The notes under the pieces were generated by a model that saw only the letters and a list, made by a program, of their open reading frames with translations, was not told the origin of the DNA and ran no database searches. A stretch of DNA of 64,000 nt, from the NCBI GenBank assembly GCA_964515055.1, contig CAZEUG010000004.1, positions 31,757 to 95,756 of the forward strand, in the 5' to 3' direction. Origin of the DNA: QAMX01 sp964515055 (GTDB lineage: Bacteria > Bacillota > Clostridia > Oscillospirales > QAMX01). The position numbers and the translations under genes are program-made. Shown one piece after another: positions 1 through 8,460 of this stretch. Each line of letters begins with the position of its first letter. Position 1 is the first letter of the stretch.

Positions 1-2421
1 GACGCCCGCGCACAGAATATTCTGGGCGAATGCTACGAAAACGGCATCGTTGTGGAGGCCAATCTGTCAACCGCACTCCGACTGTACAGGCGGAGCGCAC
101 TGGCGGGCTATCCTTCGGCGCAGACCAATCTGGCCGTCTGCTACCTGAACGGAAACGGAACCGAACAAAGTGACAAGAAAGCAGTCAATTGGCTGAAACG
201 CGCCGTACAAGCGGGGGATCCGCGTGCAAAATGCATTCTGGGTGCCCAGTATGAAAAGGGCTGCGGCGTCGAGCGTGACCTGACCCGCGCTGTCGAGCTG
301 TACCGCGAGGCTGCCGAACAGAATTTCCCGGACGGCCTGTGGCTGTATGCCGTCTGCCTGCTGAATGGCAACGGTGTCGAGGAAGATGATCAGACCGCCA
401 TCCAATACGCGGAGCAGGCCGCCGCACAGGGCTGTGCGCGAGCCTGGGATCTGCTCGGCGTCTGCTACGCAAAGGGGTATGGCGTCGAAAAGGACGAAAA
501 ACACGCAGCTGAGCTGTATCGCCGTGCCGCGGAGCGCGACGTTCCGTCTGCACAGGCCAACCTGGCGTGCTGCCTGCACGACGGCTTTGGCGTCGAGAAA
601 AATCCGGCAGAAGCGGCAGTCTGGATGGAGCGCGCTGCAAATCAGGGGTATTTGCGCGCCGTCTGTTTGTTTGGCCGAATGTGCGAAGTCGGCGAGGGCG
701 CAGCAATGGATCTGCCACGAGCCGTTTCCCTCTATCAACAGGCGGCTGAAGGCGGCTACGCAGACGGGCAATTCGAATATGCCCGCTGCCTGATTCAGGG
801 CATCGGTACAGCGCGGCAGGAGGAGAAGGGCGTTGAATGGCTTCGTCAGGCCGCTGCACAGGAGCATGGCGCCGCCATGGAGGCGCTCGGCGATTGCTAT
901 CAACAGGGACGCGGCGTTGCCAGGGATCTGCAACGTGCCGCAGAATCCTATCGGAACGCCATCGCGCAAAACAGCGCGGCTGCATCGGTCAAGCTGGCTA
1001 TGCTCTGGCCGGACGCACCGGACATCGTGGACGAAGCCGAAGCCATCCAATGCCTGGAACAGGCCATCGAGCAGGGCAACGCGGACGCCATGTGCCTGTA
1101 TGGCACATGGCTGGAACGGGGCGAAAACATCCCGAAGGATGTACCACGCGCCACCGCACTGTATGCACAGGCTGCCGCCGTCAAACACCCTGAAGGGATG
1201 TGGTTGTATGCCTGCGCCCTGCTCAACGGCAGCGGGATCCCGAAGGACGAAGCTATGGCGTTTACCTTCTGCACCCGCGCTGCCGAGAGCGGCTGCATGG
1301 AAGCTATGACGATGCTGGGCAGACTCTATGAGAACGGCTGCGGCGTGGAAAGAAACGCTTCACGCGCTGTGTCCTGCTACCGCCGCGCCGCCGAACAGCA
1401 CGAATCGGATGCGGCCATCCATCTGGCCAACTGCCTGATGCAGGGAATCGGCACGGAAAAAAGACCGCATGAAGGCGTTGTGTGGCTGGAACGTGCCGCC
1501 CATCGCGGCTCACGAACGGCAGCCATGATGCTGGCCGACTGCCTGGAACACGGCAGAGGAGCCGAACGCGATGAAAAACGCGCTGCCACACTCTATTGCC
1601 GTGTGGCAGAAGCCGGTGCGATCGACGCCATCTGCCAATATGGCCGGTGTCTGCTGTATGGGATTGGCGTCCAGCCGAATGAGGAACAGGCTATGGAACT
1701 CCTGCAACGGGCGGCAGACGCCGACTGCGCAGCCGCGCATCGGCTCCTCGGCGCCTACACCGCCGCGAAGAAGGGCCGACGCACCTCCAAGCTCGCGGAA
1801 AGCCATTATCGCAGAGCCGCCGAACTGGGCGATGCGCAGGCGCAGCTCTGGCTCGGCCGCTTCCTGCTTGGCCAATCGGATGACGCAGCCGCCCGACAGG
1901 CCGGGATGCACTGGATTCAACGCGCAGCGGATAGCGGCTTGACGGAGGCGCTCGTGCAGCTGGGCGATGACTGCCTGACGAAAGACGCAGCGGCCGCTGT
2001 CGCAGCCTATGAATCCGCCGCCAAGCTGGGCGATAGCGAAGCGTGGCTCCGGCTGGCAGCCTGCTACCGCTCCGGTCAGGGCGTGAAACGCGACCTGCGA
2101 AAGATGCTCGAATGCTTTGAAAATGCATCACAGCTCCATTCGCCACTTGCCGCAATGGAACTGGCAAAATGCTACGCAAACGGTACGGGGACGAAGAAAA
2201 ACAGCACCCGTGCGCTGTATTTCTGCCGAAAAGCCGCCGAAATGGGTCACGCAGAAGGACAGTATCAGCTGGGGCTCGCACTGATTCGATCGCCGGAAAC
2301 GCTGATGGAAGGCCTGAAGTGGCTCGAACGCGCCGCCCGACAGGGTCATTTCGGTGCGGAGAAAAAGCGAAAGCAATGCCTTGCAAAGCGACACCATAAA
2401 ATCTGGCCCTTTGGCCGATAA
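1..2421 (+). CDS. Sel1-repeat (SLR/TPR-like) protein, 5' end outside the window
   Basis: The frame is open from the first base and already reads as Sel1 repeat, so the gene begins upstream. About 806 residues are visible. Almost all of it is a ladder of ~36-residue units with the pattern A-x-x-LG-x-x-Y-x-x-G-x-GV-x-x-D followed by A-x-x-x-Y-x-x-AA. This is the Sel1 form of the TPR solenoid, used for protein-protein contacts. The protein ends in a short basic tail (KRHHKIWPFGR). No signal peptide or catalytic domain is seen in the visible part, but an N-terminal domain could lie upstream. It is followed by a strong hairpin terminator shared with the convergent neighbour. The partner is unknown. 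Confidence 0.9.
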   Translation, partial: DARAQNILGECYENGIVVEANLSTALRLYRRSALAGYPSAQTNLAVCYLNGNGTEQSDKKAVNWLKRAVQAGDPRAKCILGAQYEKGCGVERDLTRAVELYREAAEQNFPDGLWLYAVCLLNGNGVEEDDQTAIQYAEQAAAQGCARAWDLLGVCYAKGYGVEKDEKHAAELYRRAAERDVPSAQANLACCLHDGFGVEKNPAEAAVWMERAANQGYLRAVCLFGRMCEVGEGAAMDLPRAVSLYQQAAEGGYADGQFEYARCLIQGIGTARQEEKGVEWLRQAAAQEHGAAMEALGDCYQQGRGVARDLQRAAESYRNAIAQNSAAASVKLAMLWPDAPDIVDEAEAIQCLEQAIEQGNADAMCLYGTWLERGENIPKDVPRATALYAQAAAVKHPEGMWLYACALLNGSGIPKDEAMAFTFCTRAAESGCMEAMTMLGRLYENGCGVERNASRAVSCYRRAAEQHESDAAIHLANCLMQGIGTEKRPHEGVVWLERAAHRGSRTAAMMLADCLEHGRGAERDEKRAATLYCRVAEAGAIDAICQYGRCLLYGIGVQPNEEQAMELLQRAADADCAAAHRLLGAYTAAKKGRRTSKLAESHYRRAAELGDAQAQLWLGRFLLGQSDDAAARQAGMHWIQRAADSGLTEALVQLGDDCLTKDAAAAVAAYESAAKLGDSEAWLRLAACYRSGQGVKRDLRKMLECFENASQLHSPLAAMELAKCYANGTGTKKNSTRALYFCRKAAEMGHAEGQYQLGLALIRSPETLMEGLKWLERAARQGHFGAEKKRKQCLAKRHHKIWPFGR

Positions 2422-2454
2422 CTCCTGTTCCGGCAAAATAACCCAACACAAAAA

Positions 2455-2493
2455 ATGCGCCCTACAGCTCCCATCGGGAGCTGTAGGGCGCAT
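2455..2493. terminator. Bidirectional rho-independent terminator
   Basis: An 18-bp perfect stem (2455-2472 with 2476-2493) closes a 3-base loop. It is flanked by A6 on the left and by a T-rich stretch (GATTTTCTGTTT) on the right. It lies between the convergent Sel1 gene and the minus-strand gene at 2514-3197, so it can stop transcripts from both sides. Confidence 0.9.
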
Positions 2494-2513
2494 GATTTTC
2501 TGTTTGTCAAGCG

Positions 2514-3197
2514 TCAGTCCGCGGCGATGCCCAGAAAAGCGATTCGTTTTGCATCGAATACTGCCGTCAGGGCGGTTCCATCCGACCGTTCCAACTGTGC
2601 GCAGATCGCATATCGGCTGGTGGAATGCGCCGTTGTTTCCGGTGCCTGCTCAGTATCCATGAGCAGATACACGACGTGAGCCAGGGCATTCGGAGCCAGC
2701 TGCGTCAGCTCATCCGCCGAAAGTGCATTCTGCAGACGCTCCGTGAGCGTTTCCGCAGGCGTCAATTCGCAGACGAAATCCACGCAATAGTGCCACTCGC
2801 CAATCAACTCGCTGCAAACGCGGACGGCATTATAACCCTGCCCGCCACGGCTGTCCAAGGCCGGCGGCAGCTGAGCGCCGCGCCCGACAGAAACTGTCAG
2901 GCCGGGGCGTTCTTCCAGAATCAGCACCAGCGCACCGGCGGCTTCTTCTGCACGCAGAACGTGCTCCGGCAGGTCATAGGGCAAGCCGGACGAAAACGCC
3001 TGATAGCAGGCATCGAACGCTTCACGGCCGCTGTCCACGATGCGGAGTGCATCGGCCTCTGTGACGGTGACCACATCCGCTGCTGACGTGGCGCAAATGT
3101 AGTCCTCCGGGTCAATTTCGCGGAGATTGAGATACGCGATATACGCCGATGTCAACAGAATCAGAGCAATCGGAATGATCCACAGGCGCTTGTTCAT
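2514..3197 (-). CDS. Membrane-anchored hypothetical protein
   Basis: A 227-residue protein with one N-terminal hydrophobic segment (about residues 5-24, LWIIPIALILLTSAYIAYL) and no lipobox, so it is probably a single-pass protein with its bulk outside the cell. The remainder is acidic and alpha/beta-like with no motif I recognise. Its start lies two bases after the stop of the alpha-galactosidase gene, so the two are almost certainly co-transcribed and it is the last gene of the run. The terminator at 2455-2493 follows. The function is unknown; the context only suggests a link to the sugar genes upstream or a passenger position. Confidence 0.75.
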   Translation of the reverse strand: MNKRLWIIPIALILLTSAYIAYLNLREIDPEDYICATSAADVVTVTEADALRIVDSGREAFDACYQAFSSGLPYDLPEHVLRAEEAAGALVLILEERPGLTVSVGRGAQLPPALDSRGGQGYNAVRVCSELIGEWHYCVDFVCELTPAETLTERLQNALSADELTQLAPNALAHVVYLLMDTEQAPETTAHSTSRYAICAQLERSDGTALTAVFDAKRIAFLGIAAD

Positions 3198-3199
3198 GA

Positions 3200-4513
3200 T
3201 CAGTTGAATTTGGGCAGCCAGTCGCCGTGTGCTTCAATCAGATCGTCCACCAGATGCCAGATATCGTCGATGGAGAGCTCACCGCCGGTGTGCGGATCCA
3301 TCATCGCGGCCTGGTAGATGTATTCCTTCTTGCGCGTGATGCCCGCTTCAATGGTCAGCAGCTGCACATTGATGTTCGTGCGGTTCATCGCGGCACACTG
3401 CACCGGCAGGTTGCCGACATGGGTCGGCTGAATGCCGGACGCATCGATCAGGCAGGGGACTTCCACACAGGCTTCGGTCGGCAGATTGTCGATCAGCCCC
3501 TTGTTCAGGACGTTGCCGCCAATCTTGATCGGCTTGTTCGTGACCATGGCTTCCATGATCATCGAGGCGTATTCCTTGGAACGTGTATGGGTCAGCTCTG
3601 CGTTGTGAACCAGACTGTCGCGGCGGGTCTCCCAGTCCTTGATCTGGTTGACACAGCGGCGCGGATATTCATCCAGCGGAATATCGAAGCGATCAATGAG
3701 CTCCGGATATTTGGAGCGGATGAACCAGGGGCAATACTCCGAGTTGTGCTCGCTGGATTCGGTGATGTAGTAGCCCAGACGGTGCATCAGTTCGCGGCGA
3801 ACGCGATCCGGCCCTTTGTCGGTGCCCATTTCCAGCGAACGGCGCTTGATTTCCGGATACAGATCGTTGCCCTTGTCATCGTGGATTTCCAACAGCCAGG
3901 CCTGATGGTTGATGCCGGCGATCTTCCATTGATACTGGTCGTTGTATTCCATTTCCAGATTGCGGAGCAGGTCCTTTGCACAGCTCTGAACGCTGTGGCA
4001 AAGGCCGATCGACTTGATCGGAGACGTGCGCTGAATGTAGCCGGTCAGCATGGCCATCGGGTTGGTGTAGTTGATGAAGAGTGCGTTCGGGCAGACCGCT
4101 TCCATGTCACGCATGAAATCGTCCAGCACCGGGAACGTGCGCAGTGCGCGCATGATGCCGCCGATGCCCAGCGTATCGGCGATGGTCTGACGGAGGCCGT
4201 ATTTCTTCGGAATTTCAAAATCGGTGATCGTGCAGGGGTCATAGCCGCCGACCTGAATGGCGTTTACGACGTAATCTGCACCGGCGAGAGCTTCACGGCG
4301 GTTTTCAACGCCCAGATAGGTCTTGATGACAGCGCGGCTCTCGTTGATGTTTTTGTTGATGTTCTGGAGCATCAGGTAGCTTTCTTCCAGACGGTGCGGG
4401 TCAATGTCGTAGAGCGCGATATCGCAGCACTGAATGGAAGGCGTACACATAATGTCACCGAGGACATTTTTGGAAAACACAGTGCTGCCTGCACCCATAA
4501 ATGTAACTTTCAT
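3200..4513 (-). CDS. melA: Alpha-galactosidase, glycoside hydrolase family 4
   Basis: The 437-residue protein matches MelA (E. coli 451 aa) along its whole length by eye. GH4 enzymes are cytoplasmic, need NAD+ and a divalent metal, and cleave the glycoside by oxidation and elimination. The N-terminal MKVTFMGAGS is the Rossmann NAD loop. Further family signatures are QVGGYDPCT (88-95), NYTNPMAM (148-155), LCHSVQ (171-176, with metal-ligand Cys172) and GINHQAW (200-206, with His203). The C-terminus keeps DNLPTEACVEV and MMDPHTG. AAAGGAGG lies 7 bases before the ATG. The next genes upstream are a NanA-like lyase and a fucosidase, which fits breakdown of galactosides from host or diet glycans. 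No transporter is adjacent. Confidence 0.93.
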   Translation of the reverse strand: MKVTFMGAGSTVFSKNVLGDIMCTPSIQCCDIALYDIDPHRLEESYLMLQNINKNINESRAVIKTYLGVENRREALAGADYVVNAIQVGGYDPCTITDFEIPKKYGLRQTIADTLGIGGIMRALRTFPVLDDFMRDMEAVCPNALFINYTNPMAMLTGYIQRTSPIKSIGLCHSVQSCAKDLLRNLEMEYNDQYQWKIAGINHQAWLLEIHDDKGNDLYPEIKRRSLEMGTDKGPDRVRRELMHRLGYYITESSEHNSEYCPWFIRSKYPELIDRFDIPLDEYPRRCVNQIKDWETRRDSLVHNAELTHTRSKEYASMIMEAMVTNKPIKIGGNVLNKGLIDNLPTEACVEVPCLIDASGIQPTHVGNLPVQCAAMNRTNINVQLLTIEAGITRKKEYIYQAAMMDPHTGGELSIDDIWHLVDDLIEAHGDWLPKFN

Positions 4514-4542
4514 TCAAAAAAACCTCCTTTGTCAGTGGGGAG

Positions 4543-5466
4543 TTAGATGGTCTTCAGCCATTCACGGACATCGTTGACAACGCGTTCAACCGCCTGCAGA
4601 CGCAGCTTGGTCGAGGTCTTCATCTGAACAACCTCACCGGCGCGGCGGGTATAGGTGGTCATCTCTGCGCCGTAGAGGCTCTGATGATATTTTGCGCTGG
4701 CCGGATACTGATCACCGGTTTCACCGATGGCGCTGATGTAGGCGGCGACGCGTTCGGCTTCGGCCGGATGGGTTTCATGGTTCACGCAGAGCCACTGATA
4801 GAGATCCGGGTGGAAGTTGCCCATGATGCCGCAGAAACCGGCTGCACCGTTTTTCAGGGATTCATAGAGCTGGATGGAGTTGGCGTTGTAGATGTTGAAC
4901 GGGCTTCCGGCGGCGGCACGGATTTTGCTCGCGATGATTTCGGGGTCGCAGGACGTTTCCTTCATGAACCAGAAACGGCCGGTATCTGCGCAGAAACGGA
5001 TGATCTTTTCGCTCAGATCGCGGTTCGTGCTGCACGGTTTTTCATAGAAGCCGAGCGGGATGGTCTTGTTGCGGATGCCGTTCATGATCGTCTTCGTGTT
5101 TTCGATGAACTCATCTTCCGTCTCGTTGTTCTGGTTCAGCAGACCAACAATCAGGCAGAGGCCGTCGATGCCGGTATCGGCCATGGCGTTCAGCTCGATC
5201 AGCTGATCTTCCAGGCTGGTGCTGACATGACCGGAAGCAACAATCACCAGGTTGCCCTTGTGTTCAACAATGTATTTCGTCAGCTCAATGCGTTCTTCCA
5301 GAGAGAGCTTTTCTGTTTCGGAGGAAGCGCACAGCGCCAGAACGCCGGAGCAGTTCATGCTCTCATACCAGCGAAGCAGTCTGTCTACGGCCGGGTAGTC
5401 AATCGCACCGTCGGCGGTAAACGGGGTAATCATTGCAGGATATGCGCCTTTCGGGAATGTCTTCAT
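4543..5466 (-). CDS. Dihydrodipicolinate synthase / N-acetylneuraminate lyase family aldolase
   Basis: A 307-residue TIM-barrel class I aldolase. The Schiff-base lysine is Lys169 (FMKETS) and the catalytic tyrosine is Tyr141 (GFYEKP). The usual pyruvate carboxylate loop G-[ST]-T-G-E reads S-S-E-T-E here (residues 48-52, LCASSETEKLSLEER). That places it in a divergent subgroup and makes true DapA or NanA activity uncertain. Family members condense or cleave pyruvate with an aldehyde or keto-sugar. It sits between a GH29 fucosidase and the GH4 gene with gaps of 84 and 29 bases, so a role in catabolism of a sugar acid released from glycans is likely but not proven. Confidence 0.85.
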   Translation of the reverse strand: MKTFPKGAYPAMITPFTADGAIDYPAVDRLLRWYESMNCSGVLALCASSETEKLSLEERIELTKYIVEHKGNLVIVASGHVSTSLEDQLIELNAMADTGIDGLCLIVGLLNQNNETEDEFIENTKTIMNGIRNKTIPLGFYEKPCSTNRDLSEKIIRFCADTGRFWFMKETSCDPEIIASKIRAAAGSPFNIYNANSIQLYESLKNGAAGFCGIMGNFHPDLYQWLCVNHETHPAEAERVAAYISAIGETGDQYPASAKYHQSLYGAEMTTYTRRAGEVVQMKTSTKLRLQAVERVVNDVREWLKTI

Positions 5467-5550
5467 AACAAATCTTCCTTTTCAATTGATTTTTACAGAC
5501 AAACGCAGACCACGGAATGCGGCGCTGCGCAGATCACAAAAACAAAAATA

Positions 5551-6858
5551 TCAGCGGGCTAAGCGGCTCAAACGCACGGCGTAAATGTGGCCGGAACGGA
5601 GCGCATCCGGGGCATATGCGGGGAAGCAGAGCTTCAGCTTGCCGTTTTCATTTTCCGTATGAATTGGTGTGGCGGACGGATCGCTCAGCAGCACCGCAGT
5701 CAGGCTCGGATCATAATCCACCGCGTGCAGCGTGCGCTCACCAAAGGGGAATGCGTGCAGCAACGCAAACGTGTCACCGTTTTTCGTCGTGTAGCGGACA
5801 TCGGCCTCGTCGGCAGACGGCCCTTTGCGCGTGCCGTAAATGGCGTCACCGTTGACGGAGAGCCAGCGCCCCATCTGCAGGAGACGTTCTTCCATCAGCA
5901 CCGGAATCTTGCCGTCTGCGGAGGGCCCGATATTCAGCAGCAGATTGCCGCCCTTGGAAACCAGATCGCAGAGCAGCCAGAGCAGCTCGTCCACCGAGAG
6001 ATAATCCTCTGCGCGCTCGTTGCGGTTCAGACCGAAGGAATGCCCCATGCCGCGGCATTCTTCAAACACACGGCCAATCCCATCGTCCAGTGCGCGGTCG
6101 CCTTCCACCAGACCGTATTCCGTGGTGAAGTTGCCGCCGAAACGGCCACGCGTCTCTTTGCCCCAACGGTCATTCGGCACGATGAAATCGCGGACAGAGG
6201 AATCATTGTACAGCCACTGCAAAAACTCCGTGCTGTGCCAGACGCTGCTGGGATGCTCCCATTCGCCGTCGGTGAACAGCGTGGCGGGCTGATATTTTTC
6301 AATCAGCTCCTTGAGCATCGGGATCAGATGCTCCACTGCATAGCGCTCCGGGCTTTCCAGATAGAGCGGGTGATACCATTCGTAGACCGAATGATACACG
6401 CCGAAACGGACATCCGTGTGCGACAGAGCGCGGCTCAGCTCTGCACAGAAATCCCGGTGCGGGCCGACGTCAAAGCTGTTCCAGTTCCAGGCATAGCGGG
6501 ATTGGAACAGACAGAACCCGTCATGATGCTTGGACGTGAGGTTGAAATATCTGGCACCGCTCCGCTGGAAAATATCGGCCCATTCCTCAGCGTCGAACAG
6601 CTCGGCGTGAAAATCGCCAACAAAATCCTCATACTGCTTCCGATCACCGAACATACGTTGATGGAAGGCGGAGGTTTCCGGCTCCAGACCGTCATGCTTC
6701 AGGTTGTACCAGTACCATTCGGCATATTTGGTGCGGTCGGCAAACGCCGGTACGGAGTAGAGCCCCCAGTGGACAAAGATGCCGAATTTTGCATCTTCAA
6801 ACCATGCAGGAACGGGGCGCGAGTTCAGGGATTCCCAGTTGTTTTCATAGTGGATCAT
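5551..6858 (-). CDS. Alpha-L-fucosidase, glycoside hydrolase family 29
   Basis: The 435-residue protein has the GH29 catalytic barrel: AKFGIFVHWGLYSVPAFA near residues 23-40, LTSKHHDGF (107-115) and the nucleophile Asp197 in TLFTDGEWE. GNLLLNIGPSADG follows near residue 310, another GH29 hallmark. A short C-terminal beta domain follows. No signal peptide is present, so it probably acts inside the cell on imported fucosylated oligosaccharides. The subclass (GH29A or B) cannot be decided by eye. The start has AAAGGAGGCTGCAACG before the ATG. The neighbouring lyase and alpha-galactosidase point to a small glycan-use operon. Confidence 0.92.
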   Translation of the reverse strand: MIHYENNWESLNSRPVPAWFEDAKFGIFVHWGLYSVPAFADRTKYAEWYWYNLKHDGLEPETSAFHQRMFGDRKQYEDFVGDFHAELFDAEEWADIFQRSGARYFNLTSKHHDGFCLFQSRYAWNWNSFDVGPHRDFCAELSRALSHTDVRFGVYHSVYEWYHPLYLESPERYAVEHLIPMLKELIEKYQPATLFTDGEWEHPSSVWHSTEFLQWLYNDSSVRDFIVPNDRWGKETRGRFGGNFTTEYGLVEGDRALDDGIGRVFEECRGMGHSFGLNRNERAEDYLSVDELLWLLCDLVSKGGNLLLNIGPSADGKIPVLMEERLLQMGRWLSVNGDAIYGTRKGPSADEADVRYTTKNGDTFALLHAFPFGERTLHAVDYDPSLTAVLLSDPSATPIHTENENGKLKLCFPAYAPDALRSGHIYAVRLSRLAR

Positions 6859-6903
6859 CGTTGCAGCCTCCTTTGAAACATAAAAATCAGTGCATCCGCG
6901 GGA

Positions 6904-8385
6904 TTATTCCCGGTAAAATTCGTTGGTGCAGTATTCGGGGTCACAGGTCAGATTGATACCCAGTTTGCGCAGGGTATTTTCGTCGGAATCAGTCAGCATG
7001 ACGGTGGCGTGTGCCTCACAGCCGGCCAGCTCCGGCAGCTTGCTCATGGCCAGCTCCACCGTCGGGTTGGTTGCGGCGCAGATACTCATGGCCAGCAGGA
7101 TTTCCGACAGGTTCATGCGCGTCGGATGCGTGTGCAGCATTTCGCCCTTCATGCGGCGAATCGGCTCCAACACGACAGGGGAGAGCAGATGCAGAGAGTC
7201 CGACATACCCGCCAGCAGCTTGACGGCATTCAGCAGCGCACTGGCCGGAGAGGTCATCAGATCCGACATCCGCCCGGTGACGGTGCGGCCGTCCTGCAGC
7301 TCAATGGCCGTGACCGGCGAACCGCACTCTGCCGCACGCTGACAGGCCGGATGCACGACGCGGCGGTCGTCCGCTTTGATGCCCATCTGCTGCATGATCA
7401 GCTCAATCCGTCCCGGTACCTCCTTGTCGGCCAGACCGTGGCGGCAGTCGCAGAAGGATTTATAGTACCGCCGCAGCACCTCCTGACGGGAAGCCTCCCG
7501 ACAGACCTCGTCATCCACAATGGCAAAACCGGCCATGTTGACGCCCATATCGGTCGGAGAACGGTAAATGTCCTCCCCGGTGATGCGGCTCAGAATCGTG
7601 CGGACAACCGGGAACACTTCAATATCGCGGTTGTAGTTAACGGTGGTCTTGCCATACGCCTCCAGGTGATACGGGTCAATCATGTTGACGTCGTTCAAAT
7701 CGGCTGTAGCCGCCTCATAGGCGAGGTTGACCGGGTGCTTCAGCGGCAGATTCCAGATCGGGAAGGTTTCAAACTTGGCATAGCCCGCCTTGACACCGCG
7801 CACATTTTCGTGGTAGAGCTGGCTGAGACAGGTGGCCAGCTTGCCGCAGCCGGGGCCGGGTGCCGTGACGACGACGAGCGGCCGGGTGGTTTCAATGTAT
7901 GGATTGGCGCCGTAGCCCTCCGGGCTGATGATGGTCTCCACATCCGTTGGATAGCCCTTGGTCAGACGGTGAATGTAGGAGCGAATGCCCAGATTTTCCA
8001 GCTTCTTTTTGAAAATGGCGGCGGCGGGCTGCTCCGCATACTGCGTGATGACCACCGAGTTGATGGAGATGCCGAGGTTGGTCAGATGGTCAATCAGCCG
8101 CAGTGCATCCTGGTCATAGGTGATGCCGAAATCGGCGCGCATCTTGTTCTTTTCAATGGCTCCGGCGCTGACACACATGATGATTTCCGCAATGTCCGAC
8201 AGCTCTCGCAGGAGCTTGACCTTGCCGTTGACATCAAAGCCCGGCAGCACGCGGGACGCATGATAGTCGTCAAACAGCTTGCCGCCGAATTCCAGGTACA
8301 GCTTATTGTTGAAGCGGTCAATCCGTTTCCGGATGTGCTCCGTCTGCATTTTGATGTAAAGCGCGTTGTCAAAGCCGCATTTCAT
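6904..8385 (-). CDS. DUF1846 (UPF0371) family protein
   Basis: A protein of 493 residues from the chosen start. The N-terminus MKCGFDNALYIKMQTEHI is the family start; an ATG 21 bases upstream is in frame, but its first codons contain the likely ribosome site (GGATGGAG). The APGPGCGKLATCLSQ segment is a P-loop-like nucleotide-binding motif in the middle of the protein. Other family blocks include GINHQ-free KHPVNLAYEAATADLNDVN and SRITGEDIYRSPTDMGVN. DUF1846 is widespread in Firmicutes and its role is not established. It sits between proA and the fucosidase, and the tight gaps suggest only shared transcription. Confidence 0.9.
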   Translation of the reverse strand: MKCGFDNALYIKMQTEHIRKRIDRFNNKLYLEFGGKLFDDYHASRVLPGFDVNGKVKLLRELSDIAEIIMCVSAGAIEKNKMRADFGITYDQDALRLIDHLTNLGISINSVVITQYAEQPAAAIFKKKLENLGIRSYIHRLTKGYPTDVETIISPEGYGANPYIETTRPLVVVTAPGPGCGKLATCLSQLYHENVRGVKAGYAKFETFPIWNLPLKHPVNLAYEAATADLNDVNMIDPYHLEAYGKTTVNYNRDIEVFPVVRTILSRITGEDIYRSPTDMGVNMAGFAIVDDEVCREASRQEVLRRYYKSFCDCRHGLADKEVPGRIELIMQQMGIKADDRRVVHPACQRAAECGSPVTAIELQDGRTVTGRMSDLMTSPASALLNAVKLLAGMSDSLHLLSPVVLEPIRRMKGEMLHTHPTRMNLSEILLAMSICAATNPTVELAMSKLPELAGCEAHATVMLTDSDENTLRKLGINLTCDPEYCTNEFYRE

Positions 8386-8460
8386 ATTGGTTCCGTCTCC
8401 ATCCATCTCAAAAATCTTTCTCTGAATTGCCGGGGTACGGGGTTGGGCAGCACAGTCCGA

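Noticed and set aside
3227..4546. A 439-codon plus-strand frame opposite melA, and similar long ones at 5587-6876, 19651-21438, 51273-53126 and 55101-56810
   Set aside because: Each lies over a well-supported gene on the other strand and gives a Val/Gly/Asp-rich, low-information product. They are shadows of real genes.
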